64,000 nucleotides of DNA from Ornithinibacillus sp. 4-3 (lineage in GTDB: Bacteria; Bacillota; Bacilli; Bacillales; Amphibacillaceae). The notes below the pieces were generated by a model. That model was not told where the DNA came from and did not search any database. It worked only from the letters and a program-made list of their open reading frames with translations. Position numbers and translations under genes: made by a program. Below are positions 1 to 7,955 of the stretch, piece by piece. The stretch covers positions 2,018,001 to 2,082,000 of the forward strand of contig NZ_CP162599.1 in NCBI RefSeq assembly GCF_040958695.1, written 5' to 3'. Position 1 is the first letter of the stretch; each line of letters opens with the position of its first letter.

Positions 1-1570
1 TATCAATTTGTCCTGCAACAGTATCCATAACCTGGCCTTCTTCATAGCCTGGAATGTGAATAAAGAATGGTACTCGTTGTAATTGAATATGGTCATAAGG
101 TGTAATTTCATCTTTATCCAAATACATACTCATTGCCCGATTATGGTTAGCACTAATTCCATCATGGTCACCCATAATAACAATAATTGAATTCTCATAT
201 AGATTATTTTCTTTTAACAGTTCAAAGAATTCTTCAATTGCCTCATCCATGTAACGAACTGTTGGGAAATAATTGTTTAATGTATTTGAGTTAGAATTAT
301 ATGGTTCAATCGAGCGATCCTCTTCTCCTAGCTCAAATGGAAAATGGTTTGTTAGTGTAATAAACTTCGAATAAAAAGGCTGTGGTAATTCTTTTAAATA
401 TGGGATAGATTGTGCAAAATAATCTTTATCCTTTAATCCCCATCCAATTGAATTATCCTCTGTAACCTCGTAAAACTCTTTATCAAAGAAATTATCTACA
501 TGTAATTGTTCATATATTTGGTCTCTGTTCCAGAAACTCTTATTATTCGCATGAAAAACTGCTGAGAAATAATCTTTTCTCTCTAACATCTCCGGCATCG
601 CATGGTATTCATTTCCTCCATGTGTGAAGAAAACAGCTCCTCTTGATGATGGATATAATGAGTTTTCTGTAACAAACTCTGAGTCAGAAGTTTTACCTTG
701 CTGTGTCTGATGATAAAAGTTTTCAAAATAGAATGTACTTTTATCTTCAGTAAGTGAATTTAGGAAAGGTGTAATTGTTTCCCCGTTCACTGTATTATTA
801 ATTACAAAACTTTGTAAGGACTCAGCTGAGATAAATATAATATTTCGATCTTCTGCAAGTCCGAACAGCTCTGATTGTTTACTACTACGTATATTTTCTT
901 GAATGTATTCTTTAATTTCTGGAAGCTCATTACCATCTGCTAGTACACGCTGTGATTTTACTTTGGAATGTACAACCGCATCATAAATATGATAATAGAA
1001 AATCCCGATATTTTTCACTAAATATTCTCTATCAAATGCACGTGAGAATAATTGTGGTCTTTCCAGTTCTGCAAGGAAGAAATTCCCTGTTAATAATACT
1101 AAAGATAAACAAAGGGCAAACATCTTTCCTCGACGATTGTATTGAACTCCTGCCCCTGCTCTCTTTGTTAAATACCAAACAATCACAACATCAACAAAGA
1201 AGAGAATATCATAGACTTTAATCAATGATAAAATACTAGAACCTAAATCTGCAGCGTTACTCGTCTGGAATAGTTGTGGTACCGTTATAAAATCAGTAAA
1301 TGAACGATAAAATACTAGATTAAAATAGATAACTAGTGTACCAATTAACATCGCATAACGAATAAATTTTAACTGTCGTGATGTTTTCTTAAACCAAACA
1401 CTTAGCCCAAAGAAGACAAAGGCTGCAATAAATGGATTCACGAACAAAATAAATTCTTGCATTGTATTATCTAGCCCGATGTTGAACATAAATCGATAAA
1501 TAATATAGGTTTTTAGTCCAAATAATATACTTGCGGTCACAAATAAAGGCATTTTTGCAAGTCTATTCAT
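1..1570 (-). CDS. yqgS: LtaS-family glycerol-phosphate transferase (YqgS-type), C-terminus cut by window edge
   Basis: Membrane sulfatase-fold enzyme of the lipoteichoic acid synthase family, which moves glycerol phosphate from phosphatidylglycerol onto lipoteichoic acid or its primer. About 523 codons are visible from an ATG at 1570, preceded by GGGAGGAAGA. The first 150 or so residues are hydrophobic and form several membrane segments. The extracellular domain carries QQGKTSDSE, whose threonine (residue 294) is the family's catalytic nucleophile, and later motifs such as GDHDG. Position downstream of gluP and yqgQ matches B. subtilis yqgS rather than ltaS itself, but glcK, normally between yqgQ and yqgS, is absent. 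Whether it is a polymerase or a primase cannot be told from sequence alone. The last residues lie beyond position 1. Confidence 0.9.
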   Translation of the reverse strand, partial: MNRLAKMPLFVTASILFGLKTYIIYRFMFNIGLDNTMQEFILFVNPFIAAFVFFGLSVWFKKTSRQLKFIRYAMLIGTLVIYFNLVFYRSFTDFITVPQLFQTSNAADLGSSILSLIKVYDILFFVDVVIVWYLTKRAGAGVQYNRRGKMFALCLSLVLLTGNFFLAELERPQLFSRAFDREYLVKNIGIFYYHIYDAVVHSKVKSQRVLADGNELPEIKEYIQENIRSSKQSELFGLAEDRNIIFISAESLQSFVINNTVNGETITPFLNSLTEDKSTFYFENFYHQTQQGKTSDSEFVTENSLYPSSRGAVFFTHGGNEYHAMPEMLERKDYFSAVFHANNKSFWNRDQIYEQLHVDNFFDKEFYEVTEDNSIGWGLKDKDYFAQSIPYLKELPQPFYSKFITLTNHFPFELGEEDRSIEPYNSNSNTLNNYFPTVRYMDEAIEEFFELLKENNLYENSIIVIMGDHDGISANHNRAMSMYLDKDEITPYDHIQLQRVPFFIHIPGYEEGQVMDTVAGQID

Positions 1571-1607
1571 GTTTTCTTCCTCCCAAGCTATTTCATTCAC
1601 ATTTTAA

Positions 1608-1629
1608 ATTCCCTTATTTATAAGGGAAT
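1608..1629 (-). terminator. Short hairpin upstream of the LtaS-family gene
   Basis: A 9-bp perfect stem ATTCCCTTA/TAAGGGAAT with a 4-nt loop lies between yqgQ and the LtaS-family gene. On the minus strand it is followed by TTAAAATG, a weak U-run, so it may be a weak terminator or attenuator rather than a strong one. Confidence 0.4.
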
Positions 1630-1674
1630 AAACATTCATTTTTAAAATTAGACGCATTCATCATATAAAAAGTT

Positions 1675-1887
1675 TCAATTTTCTGGTTCATTTTTGGCTT
1701 TCCATTGTCTAGCTTCTCGCATTAATATGATTTTAGCAAGCTGATATTCTTCCGCATCAATTAGTTGAGATTTATATAATTCAGTAAGCTCTTCTTGCAT
1801 TAATTCCATATCTCCTAACCGATCCCCTGTATAGATAAATGCACCAAATCGCTTCAGTAACCTTTGAACATCCAACATATTCTTCAT
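1675..1887 (-). CDS. yqgQ: YqgQ family protein (DUF910)
   Basis: Small soluble protein of about 70 residues. It has the pattern DVQRLLKRFGAFIYTGDR near the start and ELYKSQLIDAEEY in the middle, as in B. subtilis YqgQ, a three-helix protein of unknown function. A TTG at 1899 would extend it by four residues, but GGTGAT lies just upstream of the ATG at 1887, so that start is preferred. It follows gluP by about 50 bp and is probably cotranscribed with it. Confidence 0.85.
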   Translation of the reverse strand: MKNMLDVQRLLKRFGAFIYTGDRLGDMELMQEELTELYKSQLIDAEEYQLAKIILMREARQWKAKNEPEN

Positions 1888-1935
1888 TTTTATCACCAAC
1901 TATTATTATATCAAATAAAAGTTTAAGAAGAAATG

Positions 1936-3471
1936 CTACTGATTCAATTCGATCTTAATATTTTCGTGTAACTCTAAATACTCTTCTTTATCAGGTTCCA
2001 GTTCTAATGCACGAGTAATCGCCGTTTCTGCAGCTTCAAACTCACCTATTTCTGCATATAAGAGAGCCAAATTATAATGAGATACTGGAAATTGATCATT
2101 TATCTCAATACTTGCTTCTAAATCTTCAATAGCACGATCAAAATCCAATAAACGAATATATGCAAAAGAACGTTGAAATAGAAGTTCAGCCTGATAATCT
2201 GATGATTCTCCATCTATTTTCTTTGTTGTTTCCTCAATAGCTTCATCATATTTTTCTTCATTAATAAGCTGCTCAATTTGATTTAAATGATCTATTTCAC
2301 TGTTTGCGTCATTTTGATTTCCATAAATCCATAAACTAGACACCAAAATAAGATATGCAGCTAGCGCCAATATTTGAACCATTTTATTATTTTTGTTCGG
2401 TACAAATACAATTGTAGTTGCGATAAATCCGGCAATTAGCCCGCCAATATGGGCGGCATTATCAATTTGCGGAATAGTAAATCCAAACACTATATTAATA
2501 CCAATTACTATGAAAATATTACTCCCCATTGTCCTAAAAAACAAGTCCCGATACATAATACCAAAAAATAACAACGCGCCAAATAATCCAAAAATAGCCC
2601 CTGAAGCACCTGCAGCAATATTTACCGTAAATACAAAGCTAGCAAGGCTTCCTCCTAATCCTCCAAGCAAATAAATAAGCAGAAATCTCCATTTACCGTA
2701 AATCCGCTCCACAAGTGTTCCTAAGTAGTAAAGTGCAAGCATGTTCATCAGTAAGTGTAAAATACCTACATGTAAAAACATCGAACTAAACAAACGCCAC
2801 CATTCACCCTCTAAGATGGCTGGATTATATTTAGCACCAAATTCAATTAATGTGTACGGGTTATTACTTCCCCCATTTATTTCCAGAAGGATAAATATAA
2901 ATACATTGATAGCTATTAAAATATAAGTAAACATCGGTTTACCATACATTAAAATACTTTCCGCTCTTTTCTGCTGAACCTTCACATATTCACTTAATGC
3001 ATAAACTGTTTTTTCAATCTCAGCTGCTATTTCAGTTTCTGTAAATGCATGTTCAAAAACATGATGTTCTATTTTCCCATCTATTTTTTCATTCAGAATA
3101 TTGATCGCATTTTGCCAATTCGTTGCTGTGATCGAATAAAATTTAATTATCTTTCCTTTAGAATCCGTTATATTGTTCTCCACATTTTCTATTGGTGCAT
3201 GTGATGCGATGTAAATATTATGAAATTCAAACTTACGTCTCGCCTTCTTTTCTAAAAGCCTGACTTTTTGGTCAGCCTCTAGTACATCCATGTTAAATTG
3301 ATTTTCCCAACCAAATTGATGTGTCGAGAGACGAAGTAATGTATTTGTTCGCTTCTCTTGCTTCTCTACCCATACCTCAGCATTTGGCCTATCAAAATGA
3401 AGGATATTAAAGCCGTTTTCCATTACAAGCTGCTGAACCAACTTAAAAAGCATTAATTGTTCATTAAACAT
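1936..3471 (-). CDS. gluP: Rhomboid intramembrane serine protease with TPR tail (GluP/YqgP)
   Basis: Polytopic membrane protease of 511 residues. An N-terminal cytosolic domain (about 1-175) precedes a rhomboid core of roughly seven membrane segments (about 180-390). The catalytic serine is S290 in GASGAIFG and the partner histidine is H341 in AAHIGG. The C-terminal 100 residues form tetratricopeptide-like repeats (LLFQRSFAYIRLLDFDRAIE; SHYNLALLYAEIGEFEAAE). In B. subtilis YqgP cleaves the magnesium transporter MgtE and cooperates with FtsH. The ATG at 3471 has a strong AAGGAGG. A terminator-like hairpin just upstream suggests its own promoter. Confidence 0.93.
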   Translation of the reverse strand: MFNEQLMLFKLVQQLVMENGFNILHFDRPNAEVWVEKQEKRTNTLLRLSTHQFGWENQFNMDVLEADQKVRLLEKKARRKFEFHNIYIASHAPIENVENNITDSKGKIIKFYSITATNWQNAINILNEKIDGKIEHHVFEHAFTETEIAAEIEKTVYALSEYVKVQQKRAESILMYGKPMFTYILIAINVFIFILLEINGGSNNPYTLIEFGAKYNPAILEGEWWRLFSSMFLHVGILHLLMNMLALYYLGTLVERIYGKWRFLLIYLLGGLGGSLASFVFTVNIAAGASGAIFGLFGALLFFGIMYRDLFFRTMGSNIFIVIGINIVFGFTIPQIDNAAHIGGLIAGFIATTIVFVPNKNNKMVQILALAAYLILVSSLWIYGNQNDANSEIDHLNQIEQLINEEKYDEAIEETTKKIDGESSDYQAELLFQRSFAYIRLLDFDRAIEDLEASIEINDQFPVSHYNLALLYAEIGEFEAAETAITRALELEPDKEEYLELHENIKIELNQ

Positions 3472-3500
3472 AAGACGCCTCCTTCAACAAAACTTAGCTA

Positions 3501-3536
3501 TTAAAAAGCCTTGCATCAAAACCATATTAATGCAAG
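3501..3536 (-). terminator. Terminator-like hairpin just upstream of gluP
   Basis: Stem CTTGCAT/ATGCAAG (outer part 3510-3536) is followed on the minus strand by GCTTTTTAAT. It is the second of two minus-strand terminator-like structures between the ThiF/MoeB gene and gluP. Confidence 0.6.
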
Positions 3537-3671
3537 ACTGTCACTTAATCCCTTTATTTTATCGTATCCATTTATTAGCCTATATATAATTCTTCTACGA
3601 TTTTAACATATTTGTTCTATTGACTCACATCATTAGCAATTTCTACCTGGAAGTAAATTCTATTGATTTCT

Positions 3672-3709
3672 AAAAGTAAAAAAGCTACAGCACAAAAACT
3701 AGCACTGTA
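3672..3709 (-). terminator. Rho-independent terminator of the ThiF/MoeB gene
   Basis: An 8-bp stem TACAGTGC/GTGCTGTA with an 8-nt loop is followed on the minus strand by GCTTTTTTACTTTT. It begins about 16 bp past the stop codon at 3726. Confidence 0.8.
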
Positions 3710-3725
3710 ACTAAATATAGAAATA

Positions 3726-4733
3726 TTAAGAGCCAATATAGCGATCATAGTAATTTCGGGCCATGACAACATCTTCTGTCCCTTGCACAAGTACACGACC
3801 ATCTGGAAAAATAACAAATTGAATTTGATTATCAATTTGTACTTTAAGCAAAAAAGGTGTTTTTTGTACCGTTCCTATTTTCTCTAGTATTACGGCTAGC
3901 TCATTTAACTCAAAAGCATCTCGTTGGTGGATTTGAACTGTATTTCTACCACATAAAGAAATATTTTGCTCGTGAGCTTGTCTTTCTAAAGCAGGAAACT
4001 CTTCTTTCTGACAGGTTGAACAATTTACCATCGACTTTGAAAATTTTATTTCATAGAATTGATTATGCCAAAGATCGATGGTTTGTAGGGTATTTCGTAA
4101 ATAATCTTCATTCCCTGTCAAATATTTCAAAGCTTCCGTTACTTGATTAGAGGAAATAAGATCCACTATTGGTGAAATAACACCGACTGTATCACAGGTT
4201 TGACCATTATTTACTCCTTCATTCACCATACATCTTAAGCATGGTGTTTTTTCCGGAATAAAAAATGCATTCATTCCTCGTGAAGCAACTACTCCGCCAT
4301 AGGCATAGGGAATATTCCTTTTAAAGGCAATATCATTTAATAAAAATCTTGTTGAAAAATTATCTGTTCCATCGATAATAACATCCATTCCTTCAACAAG
4401 TTCTTCTATATTATCATTGGTTACATTACCAATGATTGCTTCTATTTCAATCTCAGAATTTATTTTTTCTAATTTATTTTTGGCTGCAATTACTTTTGGT
4501 AAGTATTCTTGAGCATCTTCTTCTTCAAATAGCATCTGTCTTTGTAAATTACTAAATTCCACATAATCACGATCAATCATGCGTATCTTCCCAACCCCTG
4601 CTCGAGCAAGGTGATTGCAGGATACTGTACCTAGCGCCCCTATTCCCACAACAAGGACTGCACTGTTCTTTAATTTATTTTGTCCGCTCTCTCCGATAAA
4701 TGGAAATAAAACTTGTCGAGAGTACCGTTCCAT
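3726..4733 (-). CDS. ThiF/MoeB-family E1-like adenylyltransferase
   Basis: A 335-residue protein that adenylates the C-terminal glycine of a ThiS- or MoaD-type sulfur carrier. The N-terminal Rossmann region has GIGALGT (about residues 30-36), followed by RDYVEFSNLQRQ, DGTDNFSTR and the catalytic-cysteine motif QTCDTVGVISP. Two CxxC pairs (CLRC and CSTC) should bind zinc. The roughly 70-residue C-terminal tail shows no complete rhodanese active site. No thiamine or molybdopterin gene lies nearby, so ThiF and MoeB cannot be separated here. It follows the cyclo-ligase gene by 17 bp, suggesting cotranscription, and ends at its own terminator. Confidence 0.87.
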   Translation of the reverse strand: MERYSRQVLFPFIGESGQNKLKNSAVLVVGIGALGTVSCNHLARAGVGKIRMIDRDYVEFSNLQRQMLFEEEDAQEYLPKVIAAKNKLEKINSEIEIEAIIGNVTNDNIEELVEGMDVIIDGTDNFSTRFLLNDIAFKRNIPYAYGGVVASRGMNAFFIPEKTPCLRCMVNEGVNNGQTCDTVGVISPIVDLISSNQVTEALKYLTGNEDYLRNTLQTIDLWHNQFYEIKFSKSMVNCSTCQKEEFPALERQAHEQNISLCGRNTVQIHQRDAFELNELAVILEKIGTVQKTPFLLKVQIDNQIQFVIFPDGRVLVQGTEDVVMARNYYDRYIGS

Positions 4734-4750
4734 CGCGCTTCCAACTCCTC

Positions 4751-5308
4751 TTACTTCACAAAGCCACGTTCTGTAATGATATGCTGAACAGAAATATCAT
4801 ATTTTTCCTTAGGAACAGCATCAATAAGCTGTTTATGACTTATTAATGAAATCGTTTTATTTGGAAAGTCAACTAAGAATCGATCATAAAATCCTCCACC
4901 AAACCCTATTCGATAGCCATCTTCATCAAATATTAATCCAGGAACAAACAGTAAATCTATTTGGTCTTTGGCAAGCCTATTTTCTTTCACTGGTTTTGGT
5001 TCTAATAAATTGAAATATACGGATTCTAATTGATCATAAGATTCAAATGTATAAAAGGTAAGCTCTTTGCTCTTGGGATCACATTTTGGTACACATACAG
5101 ACTTCCCTGCTCTCCATGCCGCTTCAATAATTGGTCTTGTATCCCATTCCATTCCTTGTGAGATGGTAATCCCAATAGACTTCGCATTTTCCCATAATAA
5201 GGAATTGAATAGAGTATTCTGTAAAGTTTGTTCAATTAACAGTTTCTCATCTTGAGCTTGTTCTAATAAGGTACTAATCATTTGCTTTCTTAATTGTTTT
5301 TTGTCCAC
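4751..5308 (-). CDS. yqgN: 5-formyltetrahydrofolate cyclo-ligase (YqgN)
   Basis: Cytosolic enzyme of one-carbon metabolism that converts 5-formyl-THF to 5,10-methenyl-THF using ATP. The 185-residue length and motifs fit the family: KKQLRKQM at the start, CVPKCDP, DLLFVPGLIFDEDGYRIGFGGGFYDRFL as the folate/ATP site, and a C-terminal VPKEKYDI. The start is GTG at 5308 with GAGGAG about 10 nt upstream. It lies between rpmG and the ThiF/MoeB gene, as yqgN follows rpmGA in B. subtilis. Confidence 0.93.
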   Translation of the reverse strand: MDKKQLRKQMISTLLEQAQDEKLLIEQTLQNTLFNSLLWENAKSIGITISQGMEWDTRPIIEAAWRAGKSVCVPKCDPKSKELTFYTFESYDQLESVYFNLLEPKPVKENRLAKDQIDLLFVPGLIFDEDGYRIGFGGGFYDRFLVDFPNKTISLISHKQLIDAVPKEKYDISVQHIITERGFVK

Positions 5309-5341
5309 CTTAGTACATCTCCTCTACCTTATTTCCTTTGA

Positions 5342-5380
5342 TAATACAATAAAACTCCTATCACAAAATGATAAGAGTTT
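5342..5380 (-). terminator. Rho-independent terminator of rpmG
   Basis: A 12-bp stem AAACTCTTATCA/TGATAGGAGTTT (one G-U pair) with a 5-nt loop is followed on the minus strand by TTTTATTGT. It starts about 10 bp after the rpmG stop codon and just before the GTG of the cyclo-ligase gene. Confidence 0.8.
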
Positions 5381-5389
5381 ACCGAACAT

Positions 5390-5539
5390 TTATTTAGTTT
5401 CGCGATGTAATGTATGTTTTTTCAAACGAGGACTATATTTCATTAATTCAATACGTTCAGGATTCGTACGTTTGTTTTTTGTAGTAATATAGTTACGATC
5501 ACCAGTTTCCGTACAAGCTAGTGTAATGTTTACGCGCAT
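5390..5539 (-). CDS. rpmG: 50S ribosomal protein L33 (zinc-independent type)
   Basis: A 49-residue basic protein of the large ribosomal subunit, read from an ATG at 5539 with GGAGGG upstream. It starts [20 protein letters not shown] and ends [10 protein letters not shown], near-identical in pattern to B. subtilis RpmGA. It contains only one cysteine and lacks the two CxxC pairs of zinc-binding L33, so it is the C-minus paralogue. Such forms matter under zinc limitation, which makes a second rpmG elsewhere in the genome likely. Confidence 0.96.
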   Translation of the reverse strand: MRVNITLACTETGDRNYITTKNKRTNPERIELMKYSPRLKKHTLHRETK

Positions 5540-5620
5540 GATTTTCCCTCCAAACTATACAAACTAAAGTTTTCGACTAATTTATTATAGCAGATTACTT
5601 CGAACAATCAAGTCTATCTT

Positions 5621-6784
5621 TTAATTGTTTTTTGCTGCAAAAGCTTTACACACTTCTGCAACCAATGCACAACGATCAACAAACTGATCAAATAGAATAT
5701 GTTCTATTCTAGCATGTGCACCATCACCAGGAATACCTAAACCATCTAATGTAGGAACTCCAATGGCAGAAGTGAAATTACCATCACTACCTCCACCTAC
5801 AGCAGAAGCAGAGATTTCAATACCTAGCTTTTCAGCTGCTGTTTCTGCTAATTTAAATAATTTTTCATTCTCAGGTGTTTTCTCAAGTGGTGGACGGTTT
5901 AGTCCTCCCTCAATTTCTAATTTAATATGCTTATCTTCTGGAACTAGTGCATTCATAAATGCTTGAATACGATCAGCTTCTGTTTGTGTTTTCACTCGAA
6001 AATCAATTTCAATTTGAGCTTTTTCTGGAACTACATTTGTTTTTGTACCACCAGTAATTTGTCCAACATTCACTGTTGTACCTACAGCATAATCCGTTAA
6101 ATCAGCTACCTTCGTTACTATTCTAGCAATTTCATTAATTGCATTCACGCCATCCTCATGATGGTTTCCAGCATGTGCACTCTTTCCATGTGCGATAACT
6201 GTATATCTACCTACACCTTTACGTTCTGTTTTTAACGCGTTAGTTGTTGCTTGTGGTGGTTCTAGAATAAACGCTGCATCACAAGTCTGTGCCACTTCTT
6301 CGATGAGCGGACGAGACGTTGCACTTCCTAGCTCTTCATCAGATGTAAATAAGAACACTGGCTCAATTGGTAACTCCCCTTCTTCCAACAAGGTAGCAAT
6401 TGCCCAGACAGAAGAAAGTAAACCAGATTTCATATCGAAAATTCCTGGTCCATAAATTTTATTTCCATCTTCTTTAATCTCTAAATCTCCAACATTCCAA
6501 ACCGTATCATAATGAGATAAAAATAAAATACGTGCTTTCTGATTAGATTCATTTAATTCATACAATAGATGTGTTCCATACTCTTCATCGGTATACGTTG
6601 TTACTTTAAATAAATCATTGAATTTCTCTTTCATCATTTGCTGAATAACTTCACGACATTGATTTAATTTTTCTATGTCTTTACTAGGAGATTCTGCTTG
6701 CACTAACTTCAGTAAATCTTTTTTAATCTGATCAATATTTGCATTTAAAAATACTTGACTATCATTTGTAGAAATAACAATCAC
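5621..6784 (-). CDS. M20 family metallopeptidase (glutamate carboxypeptidase-like)
   Basis: A zinc-dependent amidohydrolase of about 385 residues, similar to carboxypeptidase G2-type enzymes. Visible motifs are SHYDTVW (first metal histidine and aspartate), GPGIFDMKSGL (bridging aspartate), FTSDEELGS (catalytic glutamate), GKSAHAGNHHEDGVNA in the dimerisation domain, and a C-terminal DGAHARIEHI. The substrate is unknown. The frame opens at GTG 6784, but that codon overlaps the Shine-Dalgarno AAAGAGGTGATT. The best-spaced initiator would be ATT at 6775, three codons later. It is divergent from the plus-strand pair that begins at 6982. Confidence 0.85.
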   Translation of the reverse strand: MIVISTNDSQVFLNANIDQIKKDLLKLVQAESPSKDIEKLNQCREVIQQMMKEKFNDLFKVTTYTDEEYGTHLLYELNESNQKARILFLSHYDTVWNVGDLEIKEDGNKIYGPGIFDMKSGLLSSVWAIATLLEEGELPIEPVFLFTSDEELGSATSRPLIEEVAQTCDAAFILEPPQATTNALKTERKGVGRYTVIAHGKSAHAGNHHEDGVNAINEIARIVTKVADLTDYAVGTTVNVGQITGGTKTNVVPEKAQIEIDFRVKTQTEADRIQAFMNALVPEDKHIKLEIEGGLNRPPLEKTPENEKLFKLAETAAEKLGIEISASAVGGGSDGNFTSAIGVPTLDGLGIPGDGAHARIEHILFDQFVDRCALVAEVCKAFAAKNN

Positions 6785-6981
6785 CTCTTTGATATAATAT
6801 ATTAATTATAGCAGTACTAATTTTTATATTGCAAATGGATTAGATTTTTTCGCTTATCCTCTACATTACAGTATAAAGCTTAAATATAATAAAATTGATA
6901 CTAGATTTTAATATTTGCGTGTTTATACTTCTAGCTTTTTATGATATAACTAATATTGATGAACAGTTTGGGGGTTAGACG

Positions 6982-7326
6982 ATGACGATAGTAGTTATTT
7001 CATTACTGAGTGTTGCAGTTGTGCTCATTATCATATCTTTGTTTCTCAACGACAGATATGCTGAACTCGAGAAACAAATTGAGCAAGTTTCTATTTCCGC
7101 AATGCAAGACACTTACCAATTAAATAAAAAAATCAAAGTTTTAGAAGAGGAACTACTTACAGAAAATTTACCGACGTCGAATGAGACATCGAATGTAGAA
7201 AAAAAGCCATTGCTCATTCAAAAAGTAGTCCATCTAAATTTACAAGGATACTCTATTGAAGATATTGCACAACGTACAGATTTAAGTCCAAATGATGTAC
7301 AAGCCATCTTGAAAAACAGTAAGTAA
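6982..7326 (+). CDS. Small membrane-anchored protein with C-terminal HTH-like segment (SwrB/DUF6115-like)
   Basis: A 114-residue protein with one N-terminal transmembrane helix (about 3-23), a coiled-coil stretch (about 27-60) and a C-terminal 40 residues (GYSIEDIAQRTDLSPNDVQAIL) that read like a sigma-factor-type helix-turn-helix. This order of parts recalls B. subtilis SwrB, but SwrB lies in the flagellar operon and similarity here is only architectural. GGGGG precedes the ATG. The next gene begins 10 bp after its stop, so the two form a plus-strand pair. Function unknown. Confidence 0.75.
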   Translation: MTIVVISLLSVAVVLIIISLFLNDRYAELEKQIEQVSISAMQDTYQLNKKIKVLEEELLTENLPTSNETSNVEKKPLLIQKVVHLNLQGYSIEDIAQRTDLSPNDVQAILKNSK

Positions 7327-7336
7327 GGAGGATAAT

Positions 7337-7903
7337 ATGAAACAGCCTATCAGTTTTTTTGGAATTGGGATAATCACAGCTTGTTTCGTCTTTTTAATTG
7401 CCAATTTCTTTATAGATGATACAGCAGAGACAGCAGAAGAATTAAGCTATGATGAGCTTGTTGCTGCTGCTCAAAAAGAAGGTTATCGTGTTATTTCGGA
7501 AGATGATTACATCTCTATGACCGTGAATAAAAATGGTAACGATGAAAAAGCAGAAGATGAAGCAAATGACGAAAACCAAGATACAGAAGAAGAAAATAAA
7601 GATGAAGATGCTGCTAAAGAAGACGAAGAAAAAGAAGAAAAGAAAAAAGAAGAAAAGAAAAAAGAAGAAGAGAAAAAAGAGGAACCTAAAAAGTTCAAGC
7701 TTAATGTTAAATCTGGTATGCTAAGCCCAGAAATCAGTCAAATTCTTGAAGACAATGATATTATTGATGATGCATCAGCATTTAACAGATTTATAGAAGA
7801 TGAAGGTTATGCAACATACATTCAATTAGGTGAACATGAATTAACAGATCAAATGACCGATGAAGAAATAGCTGTTGTTATCACTAAAAATAGAAGACCT
7901 TAA
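7337..7903 (+). CDS. Membrane-anchored protein with acidic/lysine linker and MltG (YceG) N-domain-like end
   Basis: A 188-residue protein. One N-terminal membrane helix (about 7-26) is followed by SYDELVAAAQKEGYRVIS, then a low-complexity Glu/Lys/Asp linker (about residues 64-120) and a C-terminal domain with SGMLSPEISQILEDNDIIDD. That last pattern is like the LysM-like N-domain of the endolytic transglycosylase MltG, but the catalytic domain is missing. It may bind cell-wall material or a wall enzyme; this is inference. AAGGAGG precedes the ATG. It ends at a convergent terminator shared with pbpA. Confidence 0.75.
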   Translation: MKQPISFFGIGIITACFVFLIANFFIDDTAETAEELSYDELVAAAQKEGYRVISEDDYISMTVNKNGNDEKAEDEANDENQDTEEENKDEDAAKEDEEKEEKKKEEKKKEEEKKEEPKKFKLNVKSGMLSPEISQILEDNDIIDDASAFNRFIEDEGYATYIQLGEHELTDQMTDEEIAVVITKNRRP

Positions 7904-7910
7904 TTAAAGA

Positions 7911-7951
7911 ACAGCCATGATAAAAGGAAATTTCCCTTTTATCATGGCTGT
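7911..7951. terminator. Bidirectional terminator between the MltG-like gene and pbpA
   Basis: A near-perfect palindrome with arms ACAGCCATGATAAAAGG and CCTTTTATCATGGCTGT lies between two convergent genes. TATTTTTATT follows on the plus strand and TCTTTAATTAAG on the minus strand, so it can serve both. Confidence 0.9.
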
Positions 7952-7955
7952 ATTT

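Noticed and set aside
3617..3835. A 72-codon minus-strand open frame overlapping the end of the ThiF/MoeB gene
   Set aside because: It overlaps the conserved C-terminus of that gene in another frame, crosses its terminator and has no ribosome binding site.
7540..7700. Repeated GAAGAAAAAA-type sequence as a possible tandem repeat or CRISPR-like array
   Set aside because: It encodes the Glu/Lys linker of a real protein with irregular units and no unique spacers.
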